6,030 nt of DNA from an uncultured Blautia sp. (lineage in GTDB: Bacteria > Bacillota > Clostridia > Lachnospirales > Lachnospiraceae), in contig CAKRKL010000117.1 of assembly GCA_934358405.1 (NCBI GenBank), positions 1 to 6,030 on the forward strand, given 5' to 3'. Both the position numbers and the translations under genes were made by a program. This document shows positions 1-6,030 of the stretch, one piece after another. Within the stretch, counting starts at the first letter, position 1; every line of letters starts with the position of its first letter. A model generated the notes under the pieces. That model made no database searches, was not told where the DNA came from, and worked only from the letters and a program-made list of their open reading frames with translations.

Positions 1-1
1 T

Positions 2-715
2 CCCATCCGCGCCATGTACATTCCTCTTGGTGAGAACGGACATCTGATGATCGGTCAGAAAAACGGAGACACCTTTACTGTAGACATGCCGGAGACGATC
101 CTGGATAAGGATGGAAAGACTATTTCCTGGCAGGAGCTGAAGCGAGGCAATATTATAGATATTTATGGAGATGGCATTATGCTGGAATCCTATCCGGGTC
201 AGTATCCGGGCGTGTCCAAGATCCAGGTAATCAGTGAGGGGAAACCATCAGATGCAGACAAATACCAGGATATAATCGATGAAGTATGGACACCTAAGGC
301 GCCCTCTGAGCTTCCCTGTCTGAATGTGGAATATACCCAGCCAGACTGGACGGTCAGCGCAGTGACTATGCAGGGCGGATACAGCTGGACGTATAAGGAC
401 GAAGAGGGAAAAGAACAAAAGAAGACCGCAGACAGCTTTACGCTTACAAATCTGCCAGAGCTTCCGGTTATGGACATAGAGAAAGCTGCCGATATGACGC
501 TGAGCTTCGATGTTCAGCCGGTTAAGGTGACAGCAGCTGTATATCCCTCCGGGATTTCCGGAAAAGAAGCCTCCAAGGAGGAGGGTGAAATCCTGTCAGT
601 GGAAGCAGACAAGGATGGCAGCTTTGTTTTGAAAAATGTTCAAAAGGAAAAGCTTTACATCATTCGCGGTGAGTGGGAAAATGGCTGGTCCGAATATGGC
701 TTTATAGTGAAATAA
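2..715 (+). CDS. 3' part of an uncharacterised, probably secreted or lipoprotein-type protein (5' end outside window)
   Basis: The frame is open to the left edge. The first ATG (position 14) has no purine-rich ribosome binding site in front of it (the preceding bases are tcccatccgcgcc), so the true start, and any signal peptide, probably lies upstream. About 237 residues are visible. Numbered from the ATG at 14, residues 15-75 are a compact beta-rich stretch (TFTVDMPETI, then KRGNIIDIYGDGIMLESYPG and VSKIQVI). It resembles the small OB-like domains (DUF3221/YobA type) of Firmicutes lipoproteins, but I recognise it only by general look. A linker rich in Pro and acidic residues follows. The C-terminal half ends in an Ig- or fibronectin-like beta pattern (VTAAVYPSG, SFVLKNV, LYIIRGEWENGWSEYGFIV), with alternating hydrophobics and aromatic residues that fit an extracellular domain. 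An intrinsic terminator follows 12 bases after the TAA, so this is the last gene of its transcript. Function is unknown; confidence is for it being a real coding region. Confidence 0.8.
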   Translation, partial: PIRAMYIPLGENGHLMIGQKNGDTFTVDMPETILDKDGKTISWQELKRGNIIDIYGDGIMLESYPGQYPGVSKIQVISEGKPSDADKYQDIIDEVWTPKAPSELPCLNVEYTQPDWTVSAVTMQGGYSWTYKDEEGKEQKKTADSFTLTNLPELPVMDIEKAADMTLSFDVQPVKVTAAVYPSGISGKEASKEEGEILSVEADKDGSFVLKNVQKEKLYIIRGEWENGWSEYGFIVK

Positions 716-727
716 AACAGATAAAAG

Positions 728-764
728 AAAGGCTGGACAGAACAAATCTGTGCCAGTCTTTTTT
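728..764 (+). terminator. Rho-independent terminator after the first gene
   Basis: The left arm 728-740 (aaaggctggacag) pairs with the right arm 748-761 (ctgtgccagtcttt). This gives about 13 base pairs with one G-U pair and a single bulged G at 752, and a 7-base loop. A run of six T (759-764) follows or overlaps the base of the stem. This is a textbook intrinsic terminator 12 bases past the TAA of the upstream gene, and it separates that gene from the hexosaminidase transcript. Confidence 0.87.
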
Positions 765-789
765 GTCTGTAGAGTGGTTATTTTGTTCA

Positions 790-819
790 TAGACAAAAGG
801 AAAAGGCTCAGTGTATACT
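790..819 (+). promoter_or_regulatory. Sigma-A-like promoter for the family 20 hexosaminidase gene
   Basis: TAGACA at 790-795 (five of six matches to the -35 consensus) and TATACT at 814-819 (five of six to the -10) are separated by 18 bases. This puts transcription start near 826 and leaves a leader of about 30 bases. It lies directly downstream of the terminator and upstream of a strong ribosome binding site, which supports it. No clear operator or catabolite-repression (cre) site is seen around it. Confidence 0.66.
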
Positions 820-838
820 TAATAAAAGTAAAAAAATG

Positions 839-845
839 AAGGAGG
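839..845 (+). promoter_or_regulatory. Ribosome binding site of the hexosaminidase gene
   Basis: AAGGAGG lies 9 bases before the ATG at 855. This near-perfect Shine-Dalgarno sequence fixes the start of the hexosaminidase and predicts efficient translation. Confidence 0.88.
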
Positions 846-854
846 AAGAAGGTT

Positions 855-2741
855 ATGAAAATTTCATTTACACCTTCTGCTATGGAATGTGAAAAATTAA
901 AGGCTGGTACAGAGGTCTTATTAAAAGAAATATCACAGCTTCCGGAGAATCTGGAAATAAGCGTTGAATTTTGGGAGCTGCCGCAGCTTATGGTAAAGCG
1001 TGTCCGAAACCAGATCCGGATTGCCTGCAAGGAGATAGCTCATTATTACAGAGGACTGAATCAGGCACTTCATCATCTGGAAACAGAAACCTACGAAAAT
1101 CAGGAAACCGTATATTTCGAGAGAAACGGTTTCATGCTGGACTGCTCCAGAAATGCTGTTTTTACAGTAGAGAAAGTAAAATCTGTAATCCGTACTCTGG
1201 CAAAGCTTGGGATGAATGTGCTTATGCTATACACAGAAGACACCTACCAGGTACCAGAAGAACCCTATTTTGGCATTTATCGGGGACGCTACACCCAAAA
1301 AGAGCTCAAGGAAATGGATGGATACGCTTCTGAATTTGGCATTGAGCTGGTTCCCTGTATCCAGACACTGGCTCACTTACATAACGCCCTGAAGTGGCCG
1401 GGGAAAAATCAGATCAAGGATTCCGCAGATATCCTTATGGTGGGAAAAGAAGAAACCTACGTGTTTATTGAAAGGCTGCTTAAGGCGGTGAAGGACTCTT
1501 TTTCCACACGCCGCGTACATCTGGGAATGGATGAAGCCGTTCTTCTGGGGCTTGGGGAATATCTCAACGAAAATGGCTATGAAAAAGGTTCTGTTCTTAT
1601 AAAGGAGCACTGCCAGCGTGTCCTTTCCATTTGCAAAAGGCTTGGCCTGGAGCCTATGATCTGGAGCGACATGTATATTACGGTAAATACAAATGGCAGC
1701 TATTACACAATACCGGAGGATGCAGACTGTTCATTATGGGAAAAGCCGGAAAAAGGTCTTGGCTTTGTATACTGGGACTATTACCATAATGAAGAAAAAA
1801 TCTATGAAAAAATGCTAGACGTCCACAGTCAGCTATCTGACAACGTGATTTTTGCAGGCGGCTCCTGGGTCTGGAATGGAATCGCACCAAATCATTCCAA
1901 AACATTTGCCTGTACAAAAGCAGCGCTTCAGGCCTGCAAGAAATATCAGATCAAAGAGGTACTTTGCACTGCCTGGCTGGATAACGGCGGGGAAACTCCT
2001 GTGGATGCTGTTCTTCCGGGACTGGTCCTTTTCGGACATCTTGGCTTTCATGAAGAATACGATGGGAAGCTGTTAGAAGAGGAATTCAGAAGCTGTACAG
2101 ATGGAAGTCTGGAGGATTTCATGAAACTGGACGCCTTTGATGCTTTGTTTTTAAAGGGAGCTTGCAACCAGGCTGCAGAGAACCCAGCCAAATATCTGCT
2201 GTATCAGGATCCTATGGTTGGAATCTTTGACAATGAGGTAAGCACCAGTGAAACAGATACAAAGGCATATTACGGAAAATTAAAGGAACAAATGGCTGCC
2301 TGCCAGGAAACCTCCCCCGCTTATGCAGGGCTATTCGCCTATTATGAAAAGCTGGCAGCAGTTCTGGCAGACAAAGCAGATCTTGGTGTTCGCATAAAAG
2401 CAGCCTATGATCAGAAGCAGCAGGTTGTGTTAAGAGAAATCTGTGAAAAAGAGCTTCCCGGCATCATTAAAAACCTGGAAGCAATGAAGGATTTAAGAGA
2501 AGACCTGTGGATGGCAGATGCGAAGCCCTTTGGCTATGAGCTGATGGACATTAAGCTGGGCGGCGTACTTACCAGACTTGACAGCACAGGAAAAAGAATC
2601 CAAAAATATCTGGATGGTGCCATAGTACGTCTGGAGGAGCTGGAAGAGAAACGGCTTCCCTATTTTGAGAAAAACGCTTCAAAGCGTGAAAACCGCTGGA
2701 GCCAGATCATCAGTGGCTGTGACCTGATCGATACGATCTGA
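855..2741 (+). CDS. Family 20 glycoside hydrolase, probable cytosolic exo-beta-N-acetylhexosaminidase (GH20C-like)
   Basis: This 628-residue protein should remove terminal beta-linked GlcNAc or GalNAc by the substrate-assisted mechanism of family GH20. Residues 1-85 look like the small alpha/beta domain that precedes the barrel. The TIM barrel runs from about 90 to 400. The catalytic Asp-Glu pair sits in HLGMDEA as D226-E227: in GH20 enzymes the Asp positions the 2-acetamido group and the Glu is the general acid/base. Other barrel motifs fit the family's substrate pocket: WSDMY (W270-D272), YWDYY (W307-D308), GGSWVWNG (W338, W340) and TAWLDNGGE (W374 to E380). The C-terminal third (about 415-628) is helical. 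Length and domain order match the pneumococcal GH20C type. There is no signal peptide, membrane helix or anchor, so it probably acts in the cytosol on imported small glycans. The start is supported by AAGGAGG at 839-845. It appears to be transcribed alone from its own promoter. Family is certain; exact linkage and substrate are not readable from sequence. Confidence 0.94.
   Translation: MKISFTPSAMECEKLKAGTEVLLKEISQLPENLEISVEFWELPQLMVKRVRNQIRIACKEIAHYYRGLNQALHHLETETYENQETVYFERNGFMLDCSRNAVFTVEKVKSVIRTLAKLGMNVLMLYTEDTYQVPEEPYFGIYRGRYTQKELKEMDGYASEFGIELVPCIQTLAHLHNALKWPGKNQIKDSADILMVGKEETYVFIERLLKAVKDSFSTRRVHLGMDEAVLLGLGEYLNENGYEKGSVLIKEHCQRVLSICKRLGLEPMIWSDMYITVNTNGSYYTIPEDADCSLWEKPEKGLGFVYWDYYHNEEKIYEKMLDVHSQLSDNVIFAGGSWVWNGIAPNHSKTFACTKAALQACKKYQIKEVLCTAWLDNGGETPVDAVLPGLVLFGHLGFHEEYDGKLLEEEFRSCTDGSLEDFMKLDAFDALFLKGACNQAAENPAKYLLYQDPMVGIFDNEVSTSETDTKAYYGKLKEQMAACQETSPAYAGLFAYYEKLAAVLADKADLGVRIKAAYDQKQQVVLREICEKELPGIIKNLEAMKDLREDLWMADAKPFGYELMDIKLGGVLTRLDSTGKRIQKYLDGAIVRLEELEEKRLPYFEKNASKRENRWSQIISGCDLIDTI
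1104..1133. repeat. Perfect 8-base inverted repeat inside the hexosaminidase gene
   Basis: GAAACCGT at 1104-1111 is the exact reverse complement of ACGGTTTC at 1126-1133, with 14 bases between. It lies in the coding sequence for residues 84-93. It could form a small mRNA stem or be a protein-binding dyad, but a match of this size can arise by chance and it does not fit a standard cre or LacI operator spacing. Confidence 0.35.
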
Positions 2742-2827
2742 TATAATCTGATTTGAAAAGTGTTTTTCCCGGAAATGCATTTGTTTTTTTCTAAAATATA
2801 AACTTGAGAAAAAATTGTTAAATTTCC

Positions 2828-2857
2828 TTGTGCATAGTGGGGGATACAGGTTATACT
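2828..2857 (+). promoter_or_regulatory. Candidate promoter of the binding-protein/kinase operon
   Basis: TATACT at 2852-2857 is a good -10 element. The best -35 at 18 bases is TTGTGC (2828-2833), which keeps only the TTG, so the promoter would be weak or activator-dependent. Transcription would start near 2864 and give a leader of about 75 bases. The AT-rich stretch just upstream (2790-2826) includes the small dyad AAATT-GTTA-AATTT at 2812-2825, which could be an UP-like element or a regulator site. No convincing terminator closes the preceding gene, so some read-through from the hexosaminidase is possible. Confidence 0.5.
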
Positions 2858-2875
2858 ATACAGAATAAAGGCGGA

Positions 2876-2919
2876 AAATGACACTGAATAGCAGTCAGTG
2901 AGCCCTAAAACTGTCATTT
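2876..2919 (+). promoter_or_regulatory. Nested inverted repeats in the leader before the binding-protein gene
   Basis: AAATGACA (2876-2883) pairs with TGTCATTT (2912-2919). Inside it, CACTGA (2882-2887) pairs with TCAGTG (2895-2900) around a 7-base loop. The two stems share the bases at 2882-2883, so either a stacked structure with a shortened outer stem (6 pairs) or two competing folds is possible. The structure ends one base before the ribosome binding site (2921-2927). I do not recognise a known riboswitch consensus. It may be a leader RNA structure affecting translation or a DNA dyad for a regulator. Confidence 0.4.
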
Positions 2920-2920
2920 A

Positions 2921-2927
2921 AAGGTGG
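2921..2927 (+). promoter_or_regulatory. Ribosome binding site that selects the ATG at 2939
   Basis: AAGGTGG lies 11 bases before the ATG at 2939. The in-frame GTG at 2924 sits inside this site and has no separate Shine-Dalgarno sequence. The ATG is therefore the better start, and it also gives a normal lipoprotein signal peptide. Confidence 0.7.
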
Positions 2928-2938
2928 ATTTTGCAAAA

Positions 2939-3763
2939 ATGAGAAGGACAACAAGGAAAATGATATCTGGTGCTATGGCACTTTTTATATTGACTGCAGC
3001 CCTGACAGGCTGTAATAAGACAGACAAAATATCAGATAAAGCCGAACTACCTGTGGTAAAAATCGGAAGCGACAACTATCCTCCATACAATTATCTTGAT
3101 GAAAACGGTATCCCTACAGGTGTTGACGTAGATCTGGCAGAAGAAGCATTTGGAAGAATGGGATATCGCATTCAGATTGTTCAGATTGACTGGGAAAAGA
3201 AAAAGGAGCTGGTGGAAAACGGAGACATTGACTGTATTATGGGCTGCTTTTCCATGAAGGGACGGCTTGAAGATTACCAATGGGCAGGTCCTTACATAGC
3301 AAGCAGCCAGGTTGTTGCTGTCAATGAGAACAGTGATATTTATAAGCTTCGTGATCTGGAGGGGAAGAATCTTGCTGTCCAGTCAACAACCAAACCGGAG
3401 GGAATCTTTTTGCACAGGACGGATGAAAGGATTCCAAAAGTCGGCAACCTGATCAGCCTTGGACACAGGGAACTGATCTACACCTTTCTTGGAAAGGGCT
3501 ATGTGGATGCAGTAGCAGCCCATGAGGAGTCTATTGTGCAGTATATGAAGGATTATGATGCCAAATTCAGGATTCTGGATGAGCCTCTTATGACAGTTGG
3601 AATCGGAGTCGCTTTTGCAAAGAACGATACCAGAGGACTTTGCGAGGAACTGGATCAGACACTGAAGGAAATGAGAGAGGATGGAACATCGGCAGAAATC
3701 ATCGGAAAGTATCTTGACGATCCGGAAAAATACCTGGAGGTGGACAACCTTGAAGAAGAATAA
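2939..3763 (+). CDS. Family 3 solute-binding lipoprotein (amino-acid-binding-protein fold), partner of the downstream sensor kinase
   Basis: This 274-residue lipoprotein should sit on the outer face of the membrane and bind a small solute. Residues 1-25 form a signal peptide: a basic N-terminus (MRRTTRK), a hydrophobic core, and the lipobox LTGC with Cys25 as the lipidated residue. Residues about 38-265 match the bacterial extracellular solute-binding family 3 fold. They open with KIGSDNYPPYNY and DENGIPTGVDVDLAEE, and the WAGPY segment is typical. Arg109 in MKGRLEDYQWAGPY occupies the place of the arginine that binds an amino-acid carboxylate. In GYVDAVAAHEE the usual ammonium-binding Asp appears to be His195, so the ligand may not be a standard amino acid. 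No ABC permease or ATPase gene follows. The next gene is a hybrid histidine kinase that overlaps this one by 14 bases, which argues for a role in signalling rather than transport. A longer GTG start at 2924 is possible but less likely. Confidence 0.93.
   Translation: MRRTTRKMISGAMALFILTAALTGCNKTDKISDKAELPVVKIGSDNYPPYNYLDENGIPTGVDVDLAEEAFGRMGYRIQIVQIDWEKKKELVENGDIDCIMGCFSMKGRLEDYQWAGPYIASSQVVAVNENSDIYKLRDLEGKNLAVQSTTKPEGIFLHRTDERIPKVGNLISLGHRELIYTFLGKGYVDAVAAHEESIVQYMKDYDAKFRILDEPLMTVGIGVAFAKNDTRGLCEELDQTLKEMREDGTSAEIIGKYLDDPEKYLEVDNLEEE
3736..3743 (+). promoter_or_regulatory. Ribosome binding site of the kinase, within the end of the binding-protein gene
   Basis: GGAGGTGG at 3736-3743 has its GGAGG core 9 bases before TTG at 3750, the preferred kinase start. 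Because it lies inside the upstream coding sequence, ribosomes finishing the lipoprotein would help start the kinase (translational coupling). Confidence 0.75.
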
Positions 3764-5918
3764 AAAAACTGCAGGGATTGAAAAAAAGTTCTGGGCATTT
3801 GGCACTGTAGTCGGCATCTGTCTGACCCTTCTGGCAGTTATGTATTTTTTTCAACTGGATAAGGCTAAGGAAGAGGCCATACTTTTAGAAACCGTAAATT
3901 ATGTAAAAATACAATGCTCTACGTATACGCATTATAATGAAGCCTCAGAATCCAAAAGCCTGCTCCGTGCCATTGAAAGTACCAGGCAGGTCAGCACAAA
4001 TATTGCCACAGAAATTGAAAACGGAAAAAAACTTGACAGCCAGCTGTTGAAGGAAAACAAAGAGAAGCTATGGCTGACAGGTATTATGGTAGTGGATGAG
4101 AATGGAAATCTGGTATGCGAATATGGAGAGGACAGCAGTCTGTCCATTGAAATGCAGTCCTGCATCAATAAAGAAACCATACTGGATACCGCTGCTTATG
4201 ATGAAAAGATTTATTCCCAGCGAATCACCCACAGTGATGGCTCTCATATTGATATGGCAGCTTGTGCAAGAAAGGATGCACCTGGAGTTGTAGTTACGTA
4301 TTACTATACATCTGCTGAGTTTGCCGCCAATTACACCCTTACCATACAGAGCCTGTTGAATGGCTATCATAAATCCAGCGACGGAACGATTATTGTTGCA
4401 GATGAGGGCGTGATCATTGCGTCTAACGATACCAGGCTGATCGGTCTGAATACTACAGATCAGGAAGCAATCCAGACTCTGAAGAAAAATGCTGACAGCA
4501 AGCATATGATACATTTAAAGGCAGAGGGCGTTCGCTGCTATGGACTGATGCTCAAGCAAAGGGATCATTATATCTATGCCTATGTGCCGGATTCCATTGT
4601 ATTTCAGACCTTGCCTCAAAATGTAATTGCAAGTGTATTTACATATCTGCTTGCATTGGTCATGATGTGGCTGCTTCTTAAAAAGTCAAGGGCAAACAGC
4701 ATAAAACAAGAAAGAGAAAAAGAGCAGGAGTATCAGAGAAATCTTCTGGAAGAAGCGAAAAAGGCAGAAGCGGCAAACCGGGCGAAAACAGAGTTCTTAC
4801 AGAGAATGAGCCACGATATCCGCACGCCCATCAATGGTATCTGCGGCATGGTGGATGTGGGAGATTGCTACCGTGATGATCTGCAAAAACAGACGGAATG
4901 CAGAAAAAAGATCCGGGAGGCCTCCAATATTCTTCTGGAGCTTATTAATGAGGTCCTGGATATGAGCAAGCTGGAATCCGGAGAAATCTATCTGGAAGAA
5001 AAGCCCTTCAATATTTATAAAACCATGAATGAAATAGTAGATGTGGTCAGCAGACTGGCAGAGGAAAGAGGCATCAGGATCGAACAGAACATATCAAAGC
5101 TTGCACATGAGAATTTACAGGGCAGTCCGGTTCATCTGAAGCGGCTTCTGATGAATATTGTAAGTAATGCTGTGAAATATAACAGGGATTACGGGAAGAT
5201 TTATCTAAGCTGCAGGGAGCTTCCTTCCGACAATCCGGAAATTGCAAACCTGGAATTTGTATGTCAGGACACCGGAATCGGTATGAGTGAGGAATTTCAG
5301 GCTCATCTTTTCGAACCGTTTTCCCAGGAGCAAAAAGGGGGAGCATCTAAATTCGGCGGTACAGGTCTTGGTATGTCCATTGCGAAAAACCTTGCGGAAA
5401 AAATGGGTGGAACCATTACCTTTGAAAGTGAGCTGGGAAAGGGAACTACCTTTGTAGTCACAATTCCTTTTAAAATCCAGGAGAATCCTGACAAGGCGGA
5501 AGAAAAGGAAGAGGACTTCAAGGCATCCATCAGTGGCTTACACATTCTGCTGGTAGAAGATAATGACCTGAATATGGAAATCGCAGAGTTTTCAATTCAG
5601 AAAGAAGGTGCTGTGGTAACAAAGGCATGGAATGGACAGGAGGCAGTCTCCATCTTTGAAAACAGCAGTCCCGGGGAATTTGATGCGATTCTTATGGATG
5701 TGATGATGCCGGTTATGAATGGCTATGAGGCAACGAAGAAAATCCGCTCCCTTGACAGAATGGATGGGAAAAAGATCCCGATTATTGCAATGACAGCCAA
5801 TGCCTTTATTGAGGACAGGATCAAATCAAAAGAGGCAGGAATGAATGAGCACATTGCAAAGCCCATAGATATGAAGCTGCTTGTAAAAGTAGTTGCGGGA
5901 CTGACAGGAAAACGGTAA
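3750..5918 (+). CDS. Membrane hybrid sensor histidine kinase with Cache-like outer domain and C-terminal receiver domain
   Basis: From the TTG start this is 722 residues. A basic N-terminus (KKNKK) leads into membrane helix 1 (about 14-34). A long extracellular region (about 35-290) has Cache-like strands ([18 protein letters not shown] and later [15 protein letters not shown]), and membrane helix 2 is at about 292-310. A charged coiled-coil linker (311-347) follows with no obvious HAMP domain. HisKA carries the phospho-accepting H355 in MSHDIRTP. The ATPase domain has the N box (N469, N473), DTGIGMS (D507-G511), the F box FEPF (521-524) and GGTGLG (536-541). After a Glu-rich linker, the receiver domain (about 598-717) has E603-D604, the phospho-acceptor D650 in MDVMMP, T682 and K704, all intact. 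The protein should autophosphorylate and pass phosphate to its own receiver. There is no HPt or DNA-binding domain. It overlaps the lipoprotein gene by 14 bases, so that protein is the likely ligand-loaded partner. An ATG at 3681 is in frame, but it puts 23 extra residues before helix 1 and has a weaker ribosome binding site. Confidence 0.95.
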   Translation: MKKNKKTAGIEKKFWAFGTVVGICLTLLAVMYFFQLDKAKEEAILLETVNYVKIQCSTYTHYNEASESKSLLRAIESTRQVSTNIATEIENGKKLDSQLLKENKEKLWLTGIMVVDENGNLVCEYGEDSSLSIEMQSCINKETILDTAAYDEKIYSQRITHSDGSHIDMAACARKDAPGVVVTYYYTSAEFAANYTLTIQSLLNGYHKSSDGTIIVADEGVIIASNDTRLIGLNTTDQEAIQTLKKNADSKHMIHLKAEGVRCYGLMLKQRDHYIYAYVPDSIVFQTLPQNVIASVFTYLLALVMMWLLLKKSRANSIKQEREKEQEYQRNLLEEAKKAEAANRAKTEFLQRMSHDIRTPINGICGMVDVGDCYRDDLQKQTECRKKIREASNILLELINEVLDMSKLESGEIYLEEKPFNIYKTMNEIVDVVSRLAEERGIRIEQNISKLAHENLQGSPVHLKRLLMNIVSNAVKYNRDYGKIYLSCRELPSDNPEIANLEFVCQDTGIGMSEEFQAHLFEPFSQEQKGGASKFGGTGLGMSIAKNLAEKMGGTITFESELGKGTTFVVTIPFKIQENPDKAEEKEEDFKASISGLHILLVEDNDLNMEIAEFSIQKEGAVVTKAWNGQEAVSIFENSSPGEFDAILMDVMMPVMNGYEATKKIRSLDRMDGKKIPIIAMTANAFIEDRIKSKEAGMNEHIAKPIDMKLLVKVVAGLTGKR

Positions 5919-5938
5919 AGATAAAGTCTTGAGATAAC

Positions 5939-5943
5939 AGGAG
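5939..5943 (+). promoter_or_regulatory. Ribosome binding site of the LacI-family gene
   Basis: AGGAG lies 11 bases before the ATG at 5955, within the 36-base gap after the kinase stop codon. No terminator and no properly spaced promoter is seen in that gap, which suggests co-transcription with the kinase. Confidence 0.65.
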
Positions 5944-5944
5944 C

Positions 5945-5952
5945 TGTATACA
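5945..5952. repeat. 8-base palindrome TGTATACA just before the LacI-family start
   Basis: TGTATACA is a perfect palindrome between the ribosome binding site and the ATG at 5955. A near copy, TGTATACT, overlaps the -10 of the hexosaminidase promoter (812-819). It could be a half of a regulator site, but it is short and resembles a common AT-rich -10 sequence, so this is weak. Confidence 0.2.
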
Positions 5953-5954
5953 AT

Positions 5955-6030
5955 ATGATTCGTCTTCAGGATATTGCAGATATGGCTGGGGTCAGCAGAA
6001 CCACAGTATCGAATGTAATTAATGGAAATA
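5955..6030 (+). CDS. LacI-family transcriptional regulator, N-terminal fragment (runs off the right edge)
   Basis: Only the first 25 residues are visible, but they are the classic LacI-family headpiece: helix 1 and the turn in LQDIADMAGVS, and the recognition helix SRTTVSNVING (about residues 14-24). Members bind operator DNA as dimers through this domain, and a C-terminal sugar-binding domain (outside the window) releases or promotes binding. The ATG follows an AGGAG at 11-base spacing. It starts 36 bases after the kinase stop with no terminator between, so it may be the third gene of the sensor operon or the first of a downstream carbohydrate locus. The effector and targets cannot be told from this fragment. 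Confidence 0.93.
   Translation, partial: MIRLQDIADMAGVSRTTVSNVINGN

Noticed and set aside
575..581. Strong AAGGAGG sequence inside the first gene, like a ribosome binding site.
   Set aside because: No start codon followed by a meaningful reading frame lies at proper spacing; the bases simply encode Lys-Glu-Glu-rich residues.
2726..2738. Perfect short inverted repeat GATCG-ATA-CGATC at the end of the hexosaminidase gene.
   Set aside because: Only five pairs with a 3-base loop and no T run after it; it lies in coding sequence and is likely chance.
2755..2790. Possible intrinsic terminator after the hexosaminidase gene: several short arms (GAAAA/TTTTC, TTTC/GAAA) followed by a run of seven T at 2784-2790.
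   Set aside because: The stems are only 4-5 weak pairs, and the AAATGCATTT just before the T run is a palindrome without loop room. It is not strong enough to call.
3383..3817. Open frame of 144 codons on the opposite strand across the binding-protein gene.
   Set aside because: It is a shadow of a well-supported gene; no ribosome binding site or protein family pattern is seen. The same holds for the 148-codon opposite-strand frame at 4068-4514.
4728..4797. HAMP domain between the second membrane helix and HisKA of the kinase.
   Set aside because: The stretch is a charged helix of about 37 residues, without the two-helix length and connector of a HAMP domain; it is better described as a coiled-coil linker.
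5929..5954. Possible promoter for the LacI-family gene: TTGAGA (5929-5934) and TATACA or TACAAT (5947-5954).
   Set aside because: The spacers are 12-14 bases, too short for a sigma-A promoter, and transcription would start inside the coding sequence.

Overview
The window looks like chromosomal DNA of a gut-type Bacillota, most likely a Lachnospiraceae or related Clostridia member. This rests on moderate base composition, strong AGGAGG-type ribosome binding sites, a lipoprotein with a Gram-positive style lipobox, one TTG start, and the gene families present. The genus cannot be fixed from the sequence alone. All genes run on the + strand, the window is densely coded, and I see no insertion sequences, CRISPR arrays, tRNAs or rRNAs.

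Layout: (1) 2-715 is the 3' part of an uncharacterised protein that enters from the left edge and ends at a clear intrinsic terminator (728-764). (2) 855-2741 has its own sigma-A-like promoter and strong ribosome binding site. It encodes a complete, probably cytosolic family 20 glycoside hydrolase (beta-N-acetylhexosaminidase) of the pneumococcal GH20C type. (3) 2742-2938 is a non-coding gap of about 200 bases with a candidate promoter and a small nested inverted repeat just before the next ribosome binding site. (4) 2939-3763 encodes a family 3 solute-binding lipoprotein. (5) 3750-5918 encodes a hybrid sensor histidine kinase, with two membrane helices, a large Cache-like outer domain, HisKA, HATPase and a receiver domain. 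It overlaps the lipoprotein gene by 14 bases and probably starts at TTG. (6) 5955 to the right edge is the DNA-binding N-terminus of a LacI-family repressor.

How they may work together: the lipoprotein and kinase are translationally coupled and probably form one sensing unit, in which the binding protein captures a small ligand outside the membrane and modulates the kinase. The kinase ends in a receiver domain and no HPt or DNA-binding response regulator is visible, so its output must lie elsewhere. The LacI gene follows after 36 bases with no terminator and could be co-transcribed, or could open a downstream sugar-use locus. Nearby hexosaminidase and LacI genes make amino-sugar or glycan use an attractive theme. 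The hexosaminidase has its own promoter, however, so a functional link to the sensor is only inference. Nothing here is an evident new defence or mobile system; the least ordinary part is the binding-protein plus Cache hybrid-kinase pair.
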